Part shown: positions 44,689 to 54,966 of the stretch, in pieces
Position numbering within the stretch: position 1 is the stretch's first letter
Layout: every line of letters starts with the position of its first letter
NCBI RefSeq assembly: GCF_018294505.1
Contig: NC_057814.1
Span: 40,159,239-40,223,238, forward strand
DNA from: Triticum aestivum
Taxonomy: Eukaryota > Streptophyta > Magnoliopsida > Poales > Poaceae
Reading direction: 5' to 3'
Length of the DNA: 64,000 bases
Notes under the pieces: model-generated
Told to the model about the DNA's origin: nothing
Seen by the model: only the letters and a program-made list of their open reading frames with translations
Database searches by the model: none
Position numbers and translations under genes: made by a program

Positions 44689-45174
44689 ATGGCCATCAAG
44701 CCATCGTGCATGATGTCCACGCCATATAGCGGCCTGCTCTTCCTGCCACCGATGCCGTCCTTGCCGCCTGGCGGCACGATCTTCCCACCGCCGACGCCGG
44801 CCATGTCGTCTGGCGGCCCACTCTTCCCACCTACTCCCTTCGTTCAGAAATACGTGTCGCCAAAATGGATGTATCTAGAACTAAAATACATTTAGATACA
44901 TTCATTTCTCGGACAAGTATTTCCGAACGGAGGGAGTATTACGCAAGGGAACACACTGACGCCATCCGGCGGCCTACTCTTCCTACGGCCGACGTTGTCT
45001 GGCAGTGGGCACAAGCCCACACTGCCGCTGTCGTACCTCACCCCGCTTGCCTCGCTTTTAGTGGCCTGGTCGCCGAGGACTGGGTCCCGGCCCAACGCAG
45101 TGTCGGGCCTATACACAGTGTGGCAGGAGGCCACGCTTGCAGTTCTGATGGTTGCAAGAGCCCTAGCGCTATGA
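44689..45174 (+). pseudogene. Small proline-rich frame interrupted by a Stowaway MITE
   Basis: From ATG 44689 (MAIKPSCMMSTPYSG) the frame encodes a Pro/Gly-rich protein with repeated SGG-LFPP-type units, up to a Stowaway insertion at 44834-44936 that brings an in-frame stop. Beyond the MITE the same frame resumes (TPSGGLLFLRP) and runs to TGA at 45172-45174. The MITE plus one TA duplication adds 105 bp, a multiple of three, so removing it leaves one open frame of about 126 codons. That continuity across the insertion argues that this was coding before the MITE arrived. No family is recognised. Confidence 0.5.
44834..44936. mobile_element. Stowaway MITE inside a reading frame
   Basis: 103 bp with terminal inverted repeats CTCCCTTCGTTCAGAAATAC / GTATTTCCGAACGGAGGGAG, flanked by TA (44832-44833 and 44937-44938). 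This is the Tc1/mariner-type MITE common in Triticeae. Confidence 0.95.
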
Positions 45175-45903
45175 TCGGTCAATTGACAGACTGACCATGT
45201 TACCTATGATCTTGATACATGTCATTAGAAATCTGTCGTGCGTTGCAACGGGACATACTCCATTACATAGCAAACATATTGTCCATGAATGAAGATCATT
45301 TAATTTGCCAGCTCATAATATTTAACCAGATGGATGACGAACTTCCGGAGGCTTTTATTTAGTTGAAATATTGCAAAAATATAATGAATTTTGTCTGGTT
45401 AAATGAAAATCATCTGGTTTGATGAAATTAGTCCGGTTTGTCAAAATTTGCATTGAAATATATGCATATATGATTGAATGACCAGCTCCCGCATCAGTGT
45501 CCACGAACTGGTCCGGACTAGTCCGCGGACAAATATAGTGCTCATTTTAGGGGCCGGTGTTGGAGAGGCTCCAAGCTTCAATACAAATGAAAAGAAACTA
45601 TAATGACACACATTGGTCCTTCTTTTTTCATTTGATGATAGGAAAGTGGTACGTGCTATCCACCACTACCCCCTCTTCCGCCACTTCCTATCATTGCCGC
45701 CACTGCCACATGTCATCGGAAAAGCTCATCGTTATATCCTAGTCCACTGCATCACCCTCCCACTATCGTGCCACCACCCCGAGGCGACCAACACCGACCT
45801 CACCCCTCTCCATCGATCCATCACTCAGTCAAGGAATGAACACAATAAAGTAATGTGTTGTTTTTTCTTGTGAGGACTAGCAATCCCTTGGTTGAACATT
45901 TTA
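45175..45903. other. Intergenic, unrecognised
   Basis: It contains CTGTCGTGCGTTGCAACGGG near 45233, a motif found at ends of several grass repeats, and TCCGCGGACAAATATAG near 45520 as often found in MITEs. No complete element and no coding frame. Confidence 0.4.
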
Positions 45904-46160
45904 CTTCCTACATCCTGGTTTATTGAGCCCCATCATATTTTTGGTCAAATTTCAACCATCTTTATGACTAAGAAATATGATTTATATGCTACAAAAAGTA
46001 TATCATTGAATTTGTATTCAGAAAAGGATTCACACACCATTCAAAAAAAGTATATCATTGAATTTGTAACATTCGTCAAATATAGTTTACATTGTAGTAG
46101 TTATTTTGTGATATTTTGACACTAAATATGAGGGAGGCGAATAACTACATACGGAGCGAG
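45904..46160. mobile_element. Degenerate mariner-type MITE
   Basis: Ends CTTCCTACATCCTGGTTTAT and a matching inverted arm ending ACGGAGCGAG, flanked by TA on both sides. The interior has the paired AAAAAGTATATCATTGAATTTG motifs seen in a long grass MITE family. The arms match only about two thirds of positions. Confidence 0.55.
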
Positions 46161-46439
46161 TACCTATTGTTGAGTGTACCACCCTGAGGCCTTGATTTTT
46201 TTTTAAATTTCCAATTAAGCTAGGCATTTTATTCTTACTATTTAAACATAGTTTGATCTATTAATATGCATGGCTTTTAAATTTGGGAAACGCTTAACAT
46301 CAGAGGTCTGATAGAAAACTTTCATCAGACGTGTCCTCTATCGTTCATTCATTTTAAATCCCACGGCCTGTGTTTAGAAGCTGATCTCCCATTCCATCAA
46401 TTAAGGGCGCTAATTTATCCATCCCGTATTAATCTTGCA

Positions 46440-46725
46440 TGCATTGCTGCCCCGTCGCAACCACTTGACCACGGCCTCGGGCGAGTAAATCTCACCTGCC
46501 TGACCGATCTGCTCAAACCCGTCTTGCACCTCAAGGGCGAGCTCATTCCCGATCTCCACGGGTTCGCTCACCGTGACGGCTACCTCCGCCACCAACTGCT
46601 TTGCGCCAAAAAAACTGCGGCGGCAACAACTGCCCCGCTTCGGCAGTGCTTCGCTTGCCCCGTGCGTCCACCCTTCACCTACTCTGCATCTCAGCGCCTC
46701 ATCCGATCGGACACTGAATAGAACC
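46440..46725. other. GC-rich island in MULE G, possible captured fragment
   Basis: About 290 bp of GC-rich sequence inside an AT-rich element, open on both strands for 65-120 codons (minus strand includes EVQDGFEQIGQAGEIYSPEA). I cannot assign it, but such islands in MULEs are often host-gene fragments. Confidence 0.35.
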
Positions 46726-46840
46726 CAGTAGCGGTGGGGAGAAGGCAACGTGGAGGAGATCCAGGCGACGGAGAGGCTTCTGTTACAGGTCGCCACGTGC
46801 GCTTATTTAACCTTCTCGGCATGCACAACTACACGCCCAC

Positions 46841-47616
46841 TCACGTTCTGAAGACCACAACTATACTAGGTTTCGTTTCCTCTCGTTTTTTCCTACAAAT
46901 CTGAATGGGCAAGCAATTGCTTCTTTTATTTTGAAGTTCATTGTTTTTTTGCAGGGATTTTGATGTAGAATGTTGCACCTGCAAGTTTCTATTGTATGCA
47001 ATCTGATATATGTAATCTTGTGTTTGCCAATAGGTGAGTGTGATCACAGCAAACAAAAACACTAATTACGATGAAATTGTCGTTCCAGTTCACAAAATTG
47101 TGCACCTACGTATTGGTGGAAAGCAATGGTATTTCTCAATGTCAAAGTTTTATGCTTCCACACTATGTACAAGTTATGTTCAGACTACATGAATATGTAT
47201 GTGCTTCCAGATTTCCATGCTTCGTATGCATCATCCTTGTGCTTCTTCATTGCATAATGTGTGCGACATTTCCACTATGCTTCTGTTTTCTTATACCCTT
47301 GTTGTATTTTGAGATAGCTTGAAATTGACGCTTCAAATTTCCATCATTCCTAAGCATTGTACATGTATTTCTTCAGCCTAGATAGTCATCTTGTCAAAGT
47401 AGTTCGTACTAAAAATAGTACAGTCTTATTCATGCCTCGGATTGTATTGACAACAGATTATGTTCATGTTAGCGAAAAAATTATATTCTCAATTTATTCG
47501 TGATGCACAACTTCATGCATGCAATCATGCTACCAATCAAGTTTTTATTCTTCCATTCTGTCTTATACAAGTTGTGATAAAATGAGATTATTGCTTCCTA
47601 TAAACCATTGCTTCCT
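46841..47616. other. Internal AT-rich part of MULE G
   Basis: No coding frame or complete repeat recognised. TGCTTCC/CTTCAACC-type words recur here and again at 47870-48700. Confidence 0.4.
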
Positions 47617-47627
47617 CCTTTCGTGTA

Positions 47628-47828
47628 TGCCACTCTAATTATGGCTATTCATAAAAATGCCACTGCAATTTCCAAACTTTAAATAATGCCATTTCCAATG
47701 GCATTTTTCGAAGTCTACAGTGGCGTTTTTCAAGGTTTGCAAAAATTGCAGTGGCATTTTTCAAAGTTTGAAAATTGCAGTGGCATTTTTATGAATAGCG
47801 ATAATTAGAGTGGCATTTATCTAATTAA
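47628..47828. mobile_element. Foldback MITE in G
   Basis: 201 bp with arms TGCCACTCTAATTATGGCTA / TAGCGATAATTAGAGTGGCA and several inverted copies of AATTGCAGTGGCATTTTT, so most of it can fold on itself. It is flanked by an 11-bp direct repeat CCTTTCGTGTA (47617-47627 and 47829-47839). Confidence 0.7.
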
Positions 47829-47839
47829 CCTTTCGTGTA

Positions 47840-48701
47840 TTGTCTATGTTTCTATGGTAATGAATATTTGCTTCAACCATTGCATGTGTGCGCTACTTCT
47901 ATGGTACACAAACTTTTTTCTTCAACCATTATCAGATACTGATATATGATTAAAAAGTTACTAGTGTGTGCTTCAACCATTGCCAATGTTGCTTCATTTA
48001 GTAAGTTCTATTGTACCAACAATTTGCTTCTTTTAGTAATTTTTTTGTATCAACCATTGTGTGTGCTTCTTACTCACCGAATGGTTGTATTGTACAAGCA
48101 TTTCGCCGCTCCTGATTCCAGTTGTGCCCCATTGTTGCCAACATAATATCAATGATTTTGCAAATCATACAGGACGCTACGAGCTAAGACCAACTGGGCA
48201 TTGAGCTCTCAGTTGTGTTATGAACGATCGAGAACTCGCGGCGTGCACAGATATTGCCATAGTCAGATTGTCTGGTCCCTATCGCTACACGGGCAGCCAC
48301 AAAGTTAAAATAATTTTGTAATAGTTTGTACTTCTTCAAAAAATTAGTTGAATTTTTGTTCATCGGATATTTTGTTCTAAAGCTTTGTCAGACTTGTGCT
48401 TCCATGTGAATTTTGCGAAGCAAATGTTTTGATTGCATCCAAGATCCTTTCCACAATTTTTTTGGTTCCGAAGCTCTTGAATAATACAAAAATGCTTCCG
48501 CTGAACAATATGTTTGCGCAGCACCACTAAGCATACACTTTCTTCGGTCAAAACAAATGTTTCTGTGGCACAAAACCTATGTTGATTTCACATAGAAATG
48601 CATCCCAAAAAAAATTGTACGAGATGTTATTTGAATTATACGCTTCCATCAGTCAAAGGGAATGCTTCCATCAGTCAAAAGGAATGCTTCCATCGCAAAG
48701 C
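47840..48701. other. Internal part of MULE G before the CACTA insertion
   Basis: AT-rich, with repeated GCTTCAACCATTG and GCTTCCATCAGTCAAA words. No gene seen. Confidence 0.4.
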
Positions 48702-48769
48702 CACCACTGGTAGAAAAAGAGGCTTCCATACGCCCCATTAGTCCCCAAAACAATCGAACGGCGACCAAA

Positions 48770-49026
48770 GGGGTCTTTAGTCGCGGTTCGGGAGGAGACC
48801 CGCGACCAACTATCTGGGCCCAGCGCGCTCGGTCGACAGCTGGCGGACGGGAGGGGCTTTAGTCCCGGTTGGAAGGTCCCCGAAGGCCTTTAGTCGCGGT
48901 TGGCCAGGCCAACCGGGACTAAAGGCCCATCCAGCTGGCGGACAGGAGGGGCTTTAGTCCCGGTTGGAAGGTCCCCGAAGGCCTTTAGTTGCGGTTGGCC
49001 AGGCCAACCGGGACTAAAGGCCCATC
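48770..49026. repeat. Left sub-terminal motif cluster of F
   Basis: TTTAGTCCCGG or TTTAGTCGCGG and inverted CCGGGACTAAA occur repeatedly. A 95-bp unit is tandemly duplicated (48837-48931 and 48932-49026). Such motifs are the usual transposase-binding sites in CACTA elements. Confidence 0.85.
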
Positions 49027-49028
49027 CC

Positions 49029-49036
49029 TATATATA
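49029..49036 (+). promoter_or_regulatory. TATA box of the TNP2 gene
   Basis: TATATATA directly downstream of the motif cluster, followed by a CT-rich leader. The coding start lies 326 bp further on, after a probable 5' UTR intron ending at an ATGCAG acceptor (49361). Confidence 0.55.
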
Positions 49037-49361
49037 GGACTCAGCTCACTTCACTTCACTCAGCTCACTTCACAATTTTCAGAAGGGGGTGGTGGGTTTG
49101 CTTTTGGTTCCTCCTATGCACACAAGGTGTTTGATGAAATGCCCGAGAGCCTGAAACAAACATGATATGAAGTGTCCGAGCCACACTTGAGCTTTCTCAT
49201 TTATTTTTCCTCCGCGATCGCGGTTAGCAACTTGAACCTTTCATGTGTCATTGATAAAATATGCATGTGTGTAGTTCATTGTTTAATTTGTATTATTTCT
49301 AGCTAGTTAGTTTAACAAATGCATGATGGTTAATTATATACTTTATATAATAATAATGCAG

Positions 49362-52300
49362 ATGAATCGGCAATGGATGTACGGTCCCCGAGTCTCCGGC
49401 GAGTTCACTATTGGTTTGAAAGATTTCCTCGTAGTGGCAAATGCGAACAAGCAGCAAGGTTTTATTATTTGTCCATGTGCTGTCTGTAAGAATCAGAAGG
49501 GTTACTCCTCCTCAAGAGACGTTCACATGCACCTGCTTCGGCACGGTTTCATGCCAAGCTATAATTGTTGGTCCAAGCATGGAGAAAGAGGGGTTAGAAT
49601 GGAAGAAGATGAAGAAGGGGATGATATCGATGACAACTATCATGATCATTTCGGTGATACTTTCATGGAGGATGATGCTGAAGGTGGGGAAGGGTTAGGT
49701 GAAGGTGAAGAAGAGGCACATGATGAGCCCGCTGATGATCTTGGTCGGACCATTGCTGATGCACGGAGACGCTGCAAAACTGACAAGGAGAGGGAGAATT
49801 TGGATCGCATGTTAGAGGATCACAAAAAGTCATTGTATCCAGGATGCGATAATAGTCTGAAAAAGCTGGGCTGCACACTGGATTTGCTAAAATGGAAGGC
49901 ACAGGAAGGTGTAGGTGACTCATCATTTGAAAATTTGCTGAAAATGTTGAAGAATATGTTTCCGAAGAATAACGAGTTGCCCGCCAGTACGTACGAAATA
50001 AAGAAGGTTGTCTGCCCTCTAGGTTTAGAGGTTCTGAAGATACATGCATGCATTAACGACTGCATCCTCTACCGCGGTGAATACGAGAATTTGAATGAAT
50101 GCCCTGTATGCACTGCATTGCGTTATAAGATCAGAGGCGATGACCCTGGTGACGATGTTGAGGGCGAGAAACCCAGGAAGAGGGTTCCCGCCAAGGTGAT
50201 GTGGTATGCTCCTATAATACCACGGTTGAAACGTCTGTTCATGAACAAAAAGCATGCCAAGTCGTTGCGATGGCACAAAGAGGACCGTAAGTCCGACGGG
50301 GAGTTGAGACACCCCGCTGATGGAACACAATGGAGAAGGATCGACAGAGTGTTCAAAGATTTTGCAGCTGACGCAAGGAACATAAGATTTTGGTCTAAGT
50401 ACTGATGGCATGAATCCTTTTGGCGAGCAGAGCTCCAGCCATAGCACCTGGCCCGTGACTCTATGCATCTACAACCTTCCTCCTTGGTTGTGCATGAAGC
50501 GGAAGTTCATTATGATGCCAATTCTCATCCAAGGCCCTAAGCAACCCGGCAATGACATCGATGTGTACCTAAGGCCATTAGTTGAAGAACTTTTACAGTT
50601 GTGGGCCAGACCTGGTGTACGTGTCCGGGATGAGCACAAAGGAGAGGAATTTGACCTACGAGCGTTGCTTTTTGTAACCATCAACGATTGGCCTGCTCTC
50701 AGTAACCTTTCGGGACAGACAAATAAGGGATACAATGCATGCACGCACTGCTTACATCAGACTGAAAGTGTACGTTTGGTTAATTCTAAGAAGAACGTGT
50801 ACCTGGGTCATCGTCGATTTCTTCCCGGAAATCATAACGTAAGAAAGAAAGGCAAGCATTTCAACGGCAAGGCAGATCACCGGCCGAAGCCTGCGGAACG
50901 TACTGGTGCTGAGATATTTGATATGGTCAAGGATTTGAAAGTCATCTTTGGAAAGGGTCCTGGCGGACAATCAGTTCCGCGGGGAGTTGACGGGCACGCA
51001 CCCATGTGGAAGAAGAAATCTATATTTTGGGAGCTAGAATATTGGAAAGTCCTAGATGTCCGCTCTGCAATCGACGTGATGCATGTTACGAAGAATATTT
51101 GCGTGAACCTGCTAAGCTTCTTGGGCGTGTATGGGAAGACAAATGATACAAAGGAAGCACGGCAGGACCAGCAACTTTTGAAAGGCCCAGATGACCGGCA
51201 TCCGGAATGGTTTCAAGGTCGTGCCAGCTACGCTCTTACCAAAGAAGAGAAGGTCATTTTTTTTGAATGCCTGAGCAGTATGAAGGTCCCGTCTGGCTTC
51301 TCGTCGAATATAAAGGGAATAATAAACATGGCGGAGAAAAAGTTCCAAAACCTGAAGTCTCACGACTGCCACGTGATTATGACGCAATTGCTTCCGATTG
51401 CTTTGAGGGGGCTCCTACCGGAAAATGTTCGAGTAGCCATTGTGAAGCTATGTGCATTCCTCAATGCAATCTCTCAGAAGGTAATCAATCCAGAAGATCT
51501 ACCACAGTTACAGAACGATGTGGTCCAATGCCTTGTCAGTTTCGAGTTGGTGTTCCCACCATCCTTGTTCGATAGTATGACGCACCTCCTGGTCCACCTA
51601 GTCGAAGAGATTTCCATTCTCGGTCCTGTATTTCTACACAATATGTTCCCCTTTGAGAGCTTCATGGGAGTATTAAAGAAATATGTTCGTAACCGTGCTA
51701 GGCCAGAAGGAAGCATCGTCAAGGGCTATGGAAACGAGGAGGTAATTGAGTTCTGTATTGACTATGTTCCTGACCTTAAGCCGATTGGTATTCCTCAATC
51801 GCGGCACGAGGGGAGACTAAGTGGAAAAGGCAAGATCGGAAGGGAATCCACGATATGTATGGACGGTCATTCTATGACTGAAGCACACCACACAGTTCTG
51901 CAAAATTCCAGCTTGGTGGCTCCGTACTTCGAGCAACACAAGAATATTTTACGCTCGGACAACCCGGGGAAGCCTGAATCCTGGATTAGAAAGGCCCACA
52001 TGGAGACTTTCGGCAGTTGGTTGCGAAAACATTTAATGAATGACAATGATGTTGGAGATCAGCTGTACATGTTGGCCAAGAAACCATCTTCGACTATAAC
52101 AACTTTCCAAGGGTACGAGATAAATGGGAATACATTTTACACCATCGCCCAAGATAAAAAGAGCACCAACCAAAACAGTGGTGTCCGCTTTGATGCAGCA
52201 ACCGAGAATGGGCAAAAGGTCACATATTATGGTTACATAGAGGAGATATGGGAACTTGACTATGGACCCTCCTTTAAGGTCCCTTTGTTCCGGTGCAAAT

Positions 52301-52698
52301 GGTTCAAGCTAACAGGAGGTGGGGTAAAGGTGGACGAGCAATACGGAATGACAATGGTGGATTTCAACAATCTTGGTTACCTTGACGAACCATTCGTCCT
52401 TGCCAAAGATGTCGCTCAGGTTTTTTATTCGAAGGACATGAGTAGCAAACCGAGGAAACGGAAAGATAAGAAAACGATCAGTACATCATGCGATGATCCA
52501 AAGCGCCACATTGTTCTTTCAGGGAAAAGAAACATCGTGGGAGTGGAGGACAAGACAGACATGTCAGAAGATTATAATATGTTTGGTGAAATTCCGCCCT
52601 TCAAAGTGAACACTGACCCAAGCATTAAGTTAAATGATGAGGATGCTCCATGGATACGGCACAATCGTAAGCAAGCAGGGACACAAGGGAAGAATTGA
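49362..52698 (+). pseudogene. TNP2-type CACTA transposase, one-base frameshift
   Basis: The transposase recognises the CACTA ends and cuts the element. ATG 49362 (MNRQWMYG) directly follows a splice-like acceptor. The N-terminal transposase-associated zinc-binding region (residues 1-80, CPCAVCKN, HLLRHGF) is followed by an acidic segment. The tnp2 transposase domain (Transposase_21) starts around KIHACINDCILYRGEYENLN. Then come a DUF4218-type region (KSHDCHVIMTQLLPIALRG) and a DUF4216-type C-terminal region (YYGYIEEIWELDYG, FKVPLFRCKWF). An extra T in the run 50388-50391 separates the first part (to 50405) from the second. The two frames align exactly if one T is ignored (about 1110 codons). 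The gene ends in a basic tail at TGA 52696-52698. Confidence 0.93.
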
Positions 52699-52875
52699 TG
52701 TGTAATAATTTATTGTACCAAACTTTGTATTTGGTCGATGAACTGAATGATGTATCAAACCTTTTGTCAAACCTTCAAGGGATTTTAAAATGAATTAGTT
52801 TTATTTTTCTGATTTTTTTGATATATAATTGTATTTTTAAGATTTTAAAATGAATTAGTTTTATTTTTCTGATTT

Positions 52876-53370
52876 TAAAAGGAAAAAGGAAGAAGAAGAA
52901 AGAAGGAAAAAGGAAGAAAAAAACAGAAGAAAAAACAGAAGAAAAAAGGAAAAAGGAAAAAAGGAAGAAAAAAAGAAGAAAAACAAAACAAAATAAATAA
53001 AGCAAAAAAGAAAGAAGGAAAAAGGAAGAAAAAAACAGAAGAAAAAAACAAACAGAAGAAAAACATAAGAAAAAAAACAGAAGAAAAAAACAAACAGAAG
53101 AAAAAAGGAAAAAGGAAAAAAGGAAGAAAAAAAGAAGAAAAACAAAACAAAATAAATAAAGCAAAAAAGAAAGAAGGAAAAAGGAAGAAAAAAACAGAAG
53201 AAAAAAACAAACAGAAGAAAAACATAAGAAAAAAACAAAAGAAAAAAACAAACAGAAGAAAAAAAAGAAGAAAAAAAGAAGAAAAAAGGAAAAAGGAAAA
53301 AAGGAAGAAAAAAAGAAGAAAAACAAAACAAAATAAATAAAACAAAAAACAGGCAAAACATAAAAAATAT
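52876..53370 (+). repeat. Purine-rich tract downstream of TNP2
   Basis: Nearly pure A/G on the plus strand, with three copies of AAACAAAACAAAATAAATAA (52981, 53140 and 53321), so there is an underlying period of 160-180 bp. Long open frames here on both strands are composition artefacts. Confidence 0.85.
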
Positions 53371-53607
53371 GCCACCTACTGGGCCACCACGGCCTGAATA
53401 CGACTAGAAACCCATTAATGGGCCAGGATTCAGGCCCGCAGAAGGCCCAGTAGGCCCACAGGCACACAGTGACAGAATAGGCCCGTAAGCCTGCATTTGA
53501 GAGGAGCTCGAAGTGGTGAGCGCAGCGGCGCTTATAAACCACTGTCGAAGCCTCTCGGCTAGCGAGGTGGGACTAAACATCCCACCGCACCGCGCCAGTT
53601 CCAGCAC
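53371..53607. other. Spacer between purine tract and internal motif cluster
   Basis: It contains GGCCCAGTAGGCCCACAGG-like words and a TATAAA-like sequence near 53532. No coding frame; possibly part of the second promoter region. Confidence 0.4.
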
Positions 53608-53770
53608 AGACCCTTTAGTCCCGGTTTGGGAGGCGGACCGCGACTAAAGGGTACCCTTTAGTCGCGGTTGTTGTCCCCGACCGCGACTAAAGGGTCTTTC
53701 TGCGCGGGAGCGAAAGCGGCGCCAAAACCCTTTAGTCCCGGTTGGTGTGGCCAGCCGCGACTAAAGGTGC
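53608..53770. repeat. Internal cluster of sub-terminal motifs in F
   Basis: Six TTTAGTC[CG]CGG / CG[CG]GACTAAA motifs, in both orientations, lie directly before the TATA box of the second gene. The same motif is found near both ends of the element. Confidence 0.85.
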
Positions 53771-53773
53771 GTC

Positions 53774-53780
53774 TATAAAT
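53774..53780 (+). promoter_or_regulatory. TATA box of the second CACTA gene
   Basis: TATAAAT after the internal motif cluster, followed by a CT-rich then very GC-rich leader. A GTGAGC donor at 53921 and an acceptor at 54956-54957 would define a 5' UTR intron. Confidence 0.6.
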
Positions 53781-54040
53781 ACTGCACTTAGCAGTTTCGC
53801 CACTTCCCATTCTCCTCTCTCTCGACGCCGAAGCGCTGCCCCGACGCCGATCGACGCCGAAGCCCTGCCCCGACGTCGACGCCGACGCCGAAGCCCTGCG
53901 CGCCGCCGTCCCCGTCCCCAGTGAGCGCCGCCTCCGCCCGTGCCCTGCCCTTGCCCGCCGCCCGTGCGCTGCGCCCTTGCCGGCCCGTCGCCCGCCGCCC
54001 GCCGCCCGCTGGCCCTGCCTGCCGTCCTCCGCGCGTCGGC

Positions 54041-54856
54041 AGAAGAAGAAGAAGGAAGAAGAAAAAGGAAGAAGAAGAAGAAAGAAAAAGGAAAAAGGAA
54101 GAAGAAGAAAGAAGGAAGAAGAAAACAAAAGAAAAACAAGAAAAAGGAAGAAAAAAGGAAAAAGGAAGAAAAAAAGAAAAAGGAAGAAAACAACAGAAAA
54201 CAAAAAAACAAAAAACAGAAGAAAAACAAAGGAAGAAGAAAAAAACAAAAGAAAACAAAAAAACAAAAAAAGGAGGAAGAAAAACAAAGGAAGAAGAAAA
54301 AAAGAAAGAAGAAAAACAAAGGAGGAAGAAAAACAAATGAAGAAGAAAAAAAGAAAGAAGAAAAAAAAGGAAGAAGAAAAAAAGAAAGAAGAAAGAAAGA
54401 AGAAAGAAAAGGAAGAAGAAAAAACAAGAAAGAAAAAGGAAGAAGAAAAAGAAAGGAAGAAGAAAAACAAAGGAAGAAGAAAAAAAGAAAGAAGAAAAAG
54501 GAAGAAGAAAAAAATAAAGAAGAAAGAAAGAAGAAAGAAAAAGGAAGAAGAAAAAACAAGAAAGAAAAAGGAAGAAGAAAAAAATGAAAACCAAATGAAA
54601 ACCAAAAGAAAGAAGAAAGAAAAAGGAAGAAGAAAAAAAGAAGAAGAAAGGAAGAAGAAGAAAGAAAGAAAAAAGAAGAAGGAAGAAGAAGAAAGAAAGA
54701 AGAAAGGAAGAAGAAGAAAGGAAGAAGAAGAAAGAAAGAAGAAGAAAGGAAAAAGGAAGAAGAAGAAAGGAAGAAGAAGAAAGAGGAAGAAGAAAGGAAG
54801 AAGAAGAAAGAAAGAAGAAAGGAAGAAGAAGAAAGGAAGAAGAAGAAGAAAAAGAA
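54041..54856 (+). repeat. GAA/GGAA purine tract in the probable 5' UTR intron
   Basis: About 815 bp of GAA, GAAA and GGAA repeats with occasional C and T. The apparent Lys/Glu-rich or Phe/Ser-rich open frames are not genes. The tract sits inside an intron I infer between 53921 and 54957. Confidence 0.85.
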
Positions 54857-54966
54857 TTTTTACTTAAAGAATCTTATTTTTTAATTCCTCCTCCTCTATG
54901 TCCCCTTAATCTTATTTTTTAATTCCTTTATACTTAAAGAATTTTTACTACATGCAGGAGTGACAT

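Noticed and set aside
44161..45255. CCCCACAGGTTGCGACAGGG and GTCGTGCGTTGCAACGGG as ends of one element
   Set aside because: The two words lie in the same rather than inverted orientation and no flanking duplication could be found.
43571..45597. Near-identical AAGCTTCAATACAAA-GAAAAG words at 43570 and 45572
   Set aside because: The match covers only about 25 bp and does not extend; chance or a small old duplication without other support.
52775..53542. Phe/Ser/Leu-rich open frames on the minus strand that look like membrane proteins
   Set aside because: They are the complement of the A/G tract (TTC and TTT codons in all frames); likewise the minus-strand frames at 53658-54605.
53977..54867. 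Long Lys/Glu-rich open frames on the plus strand
   Set aside because: They are read from GAA/GGAA simple repeats in all three frames; absence of stops follows from the composition.
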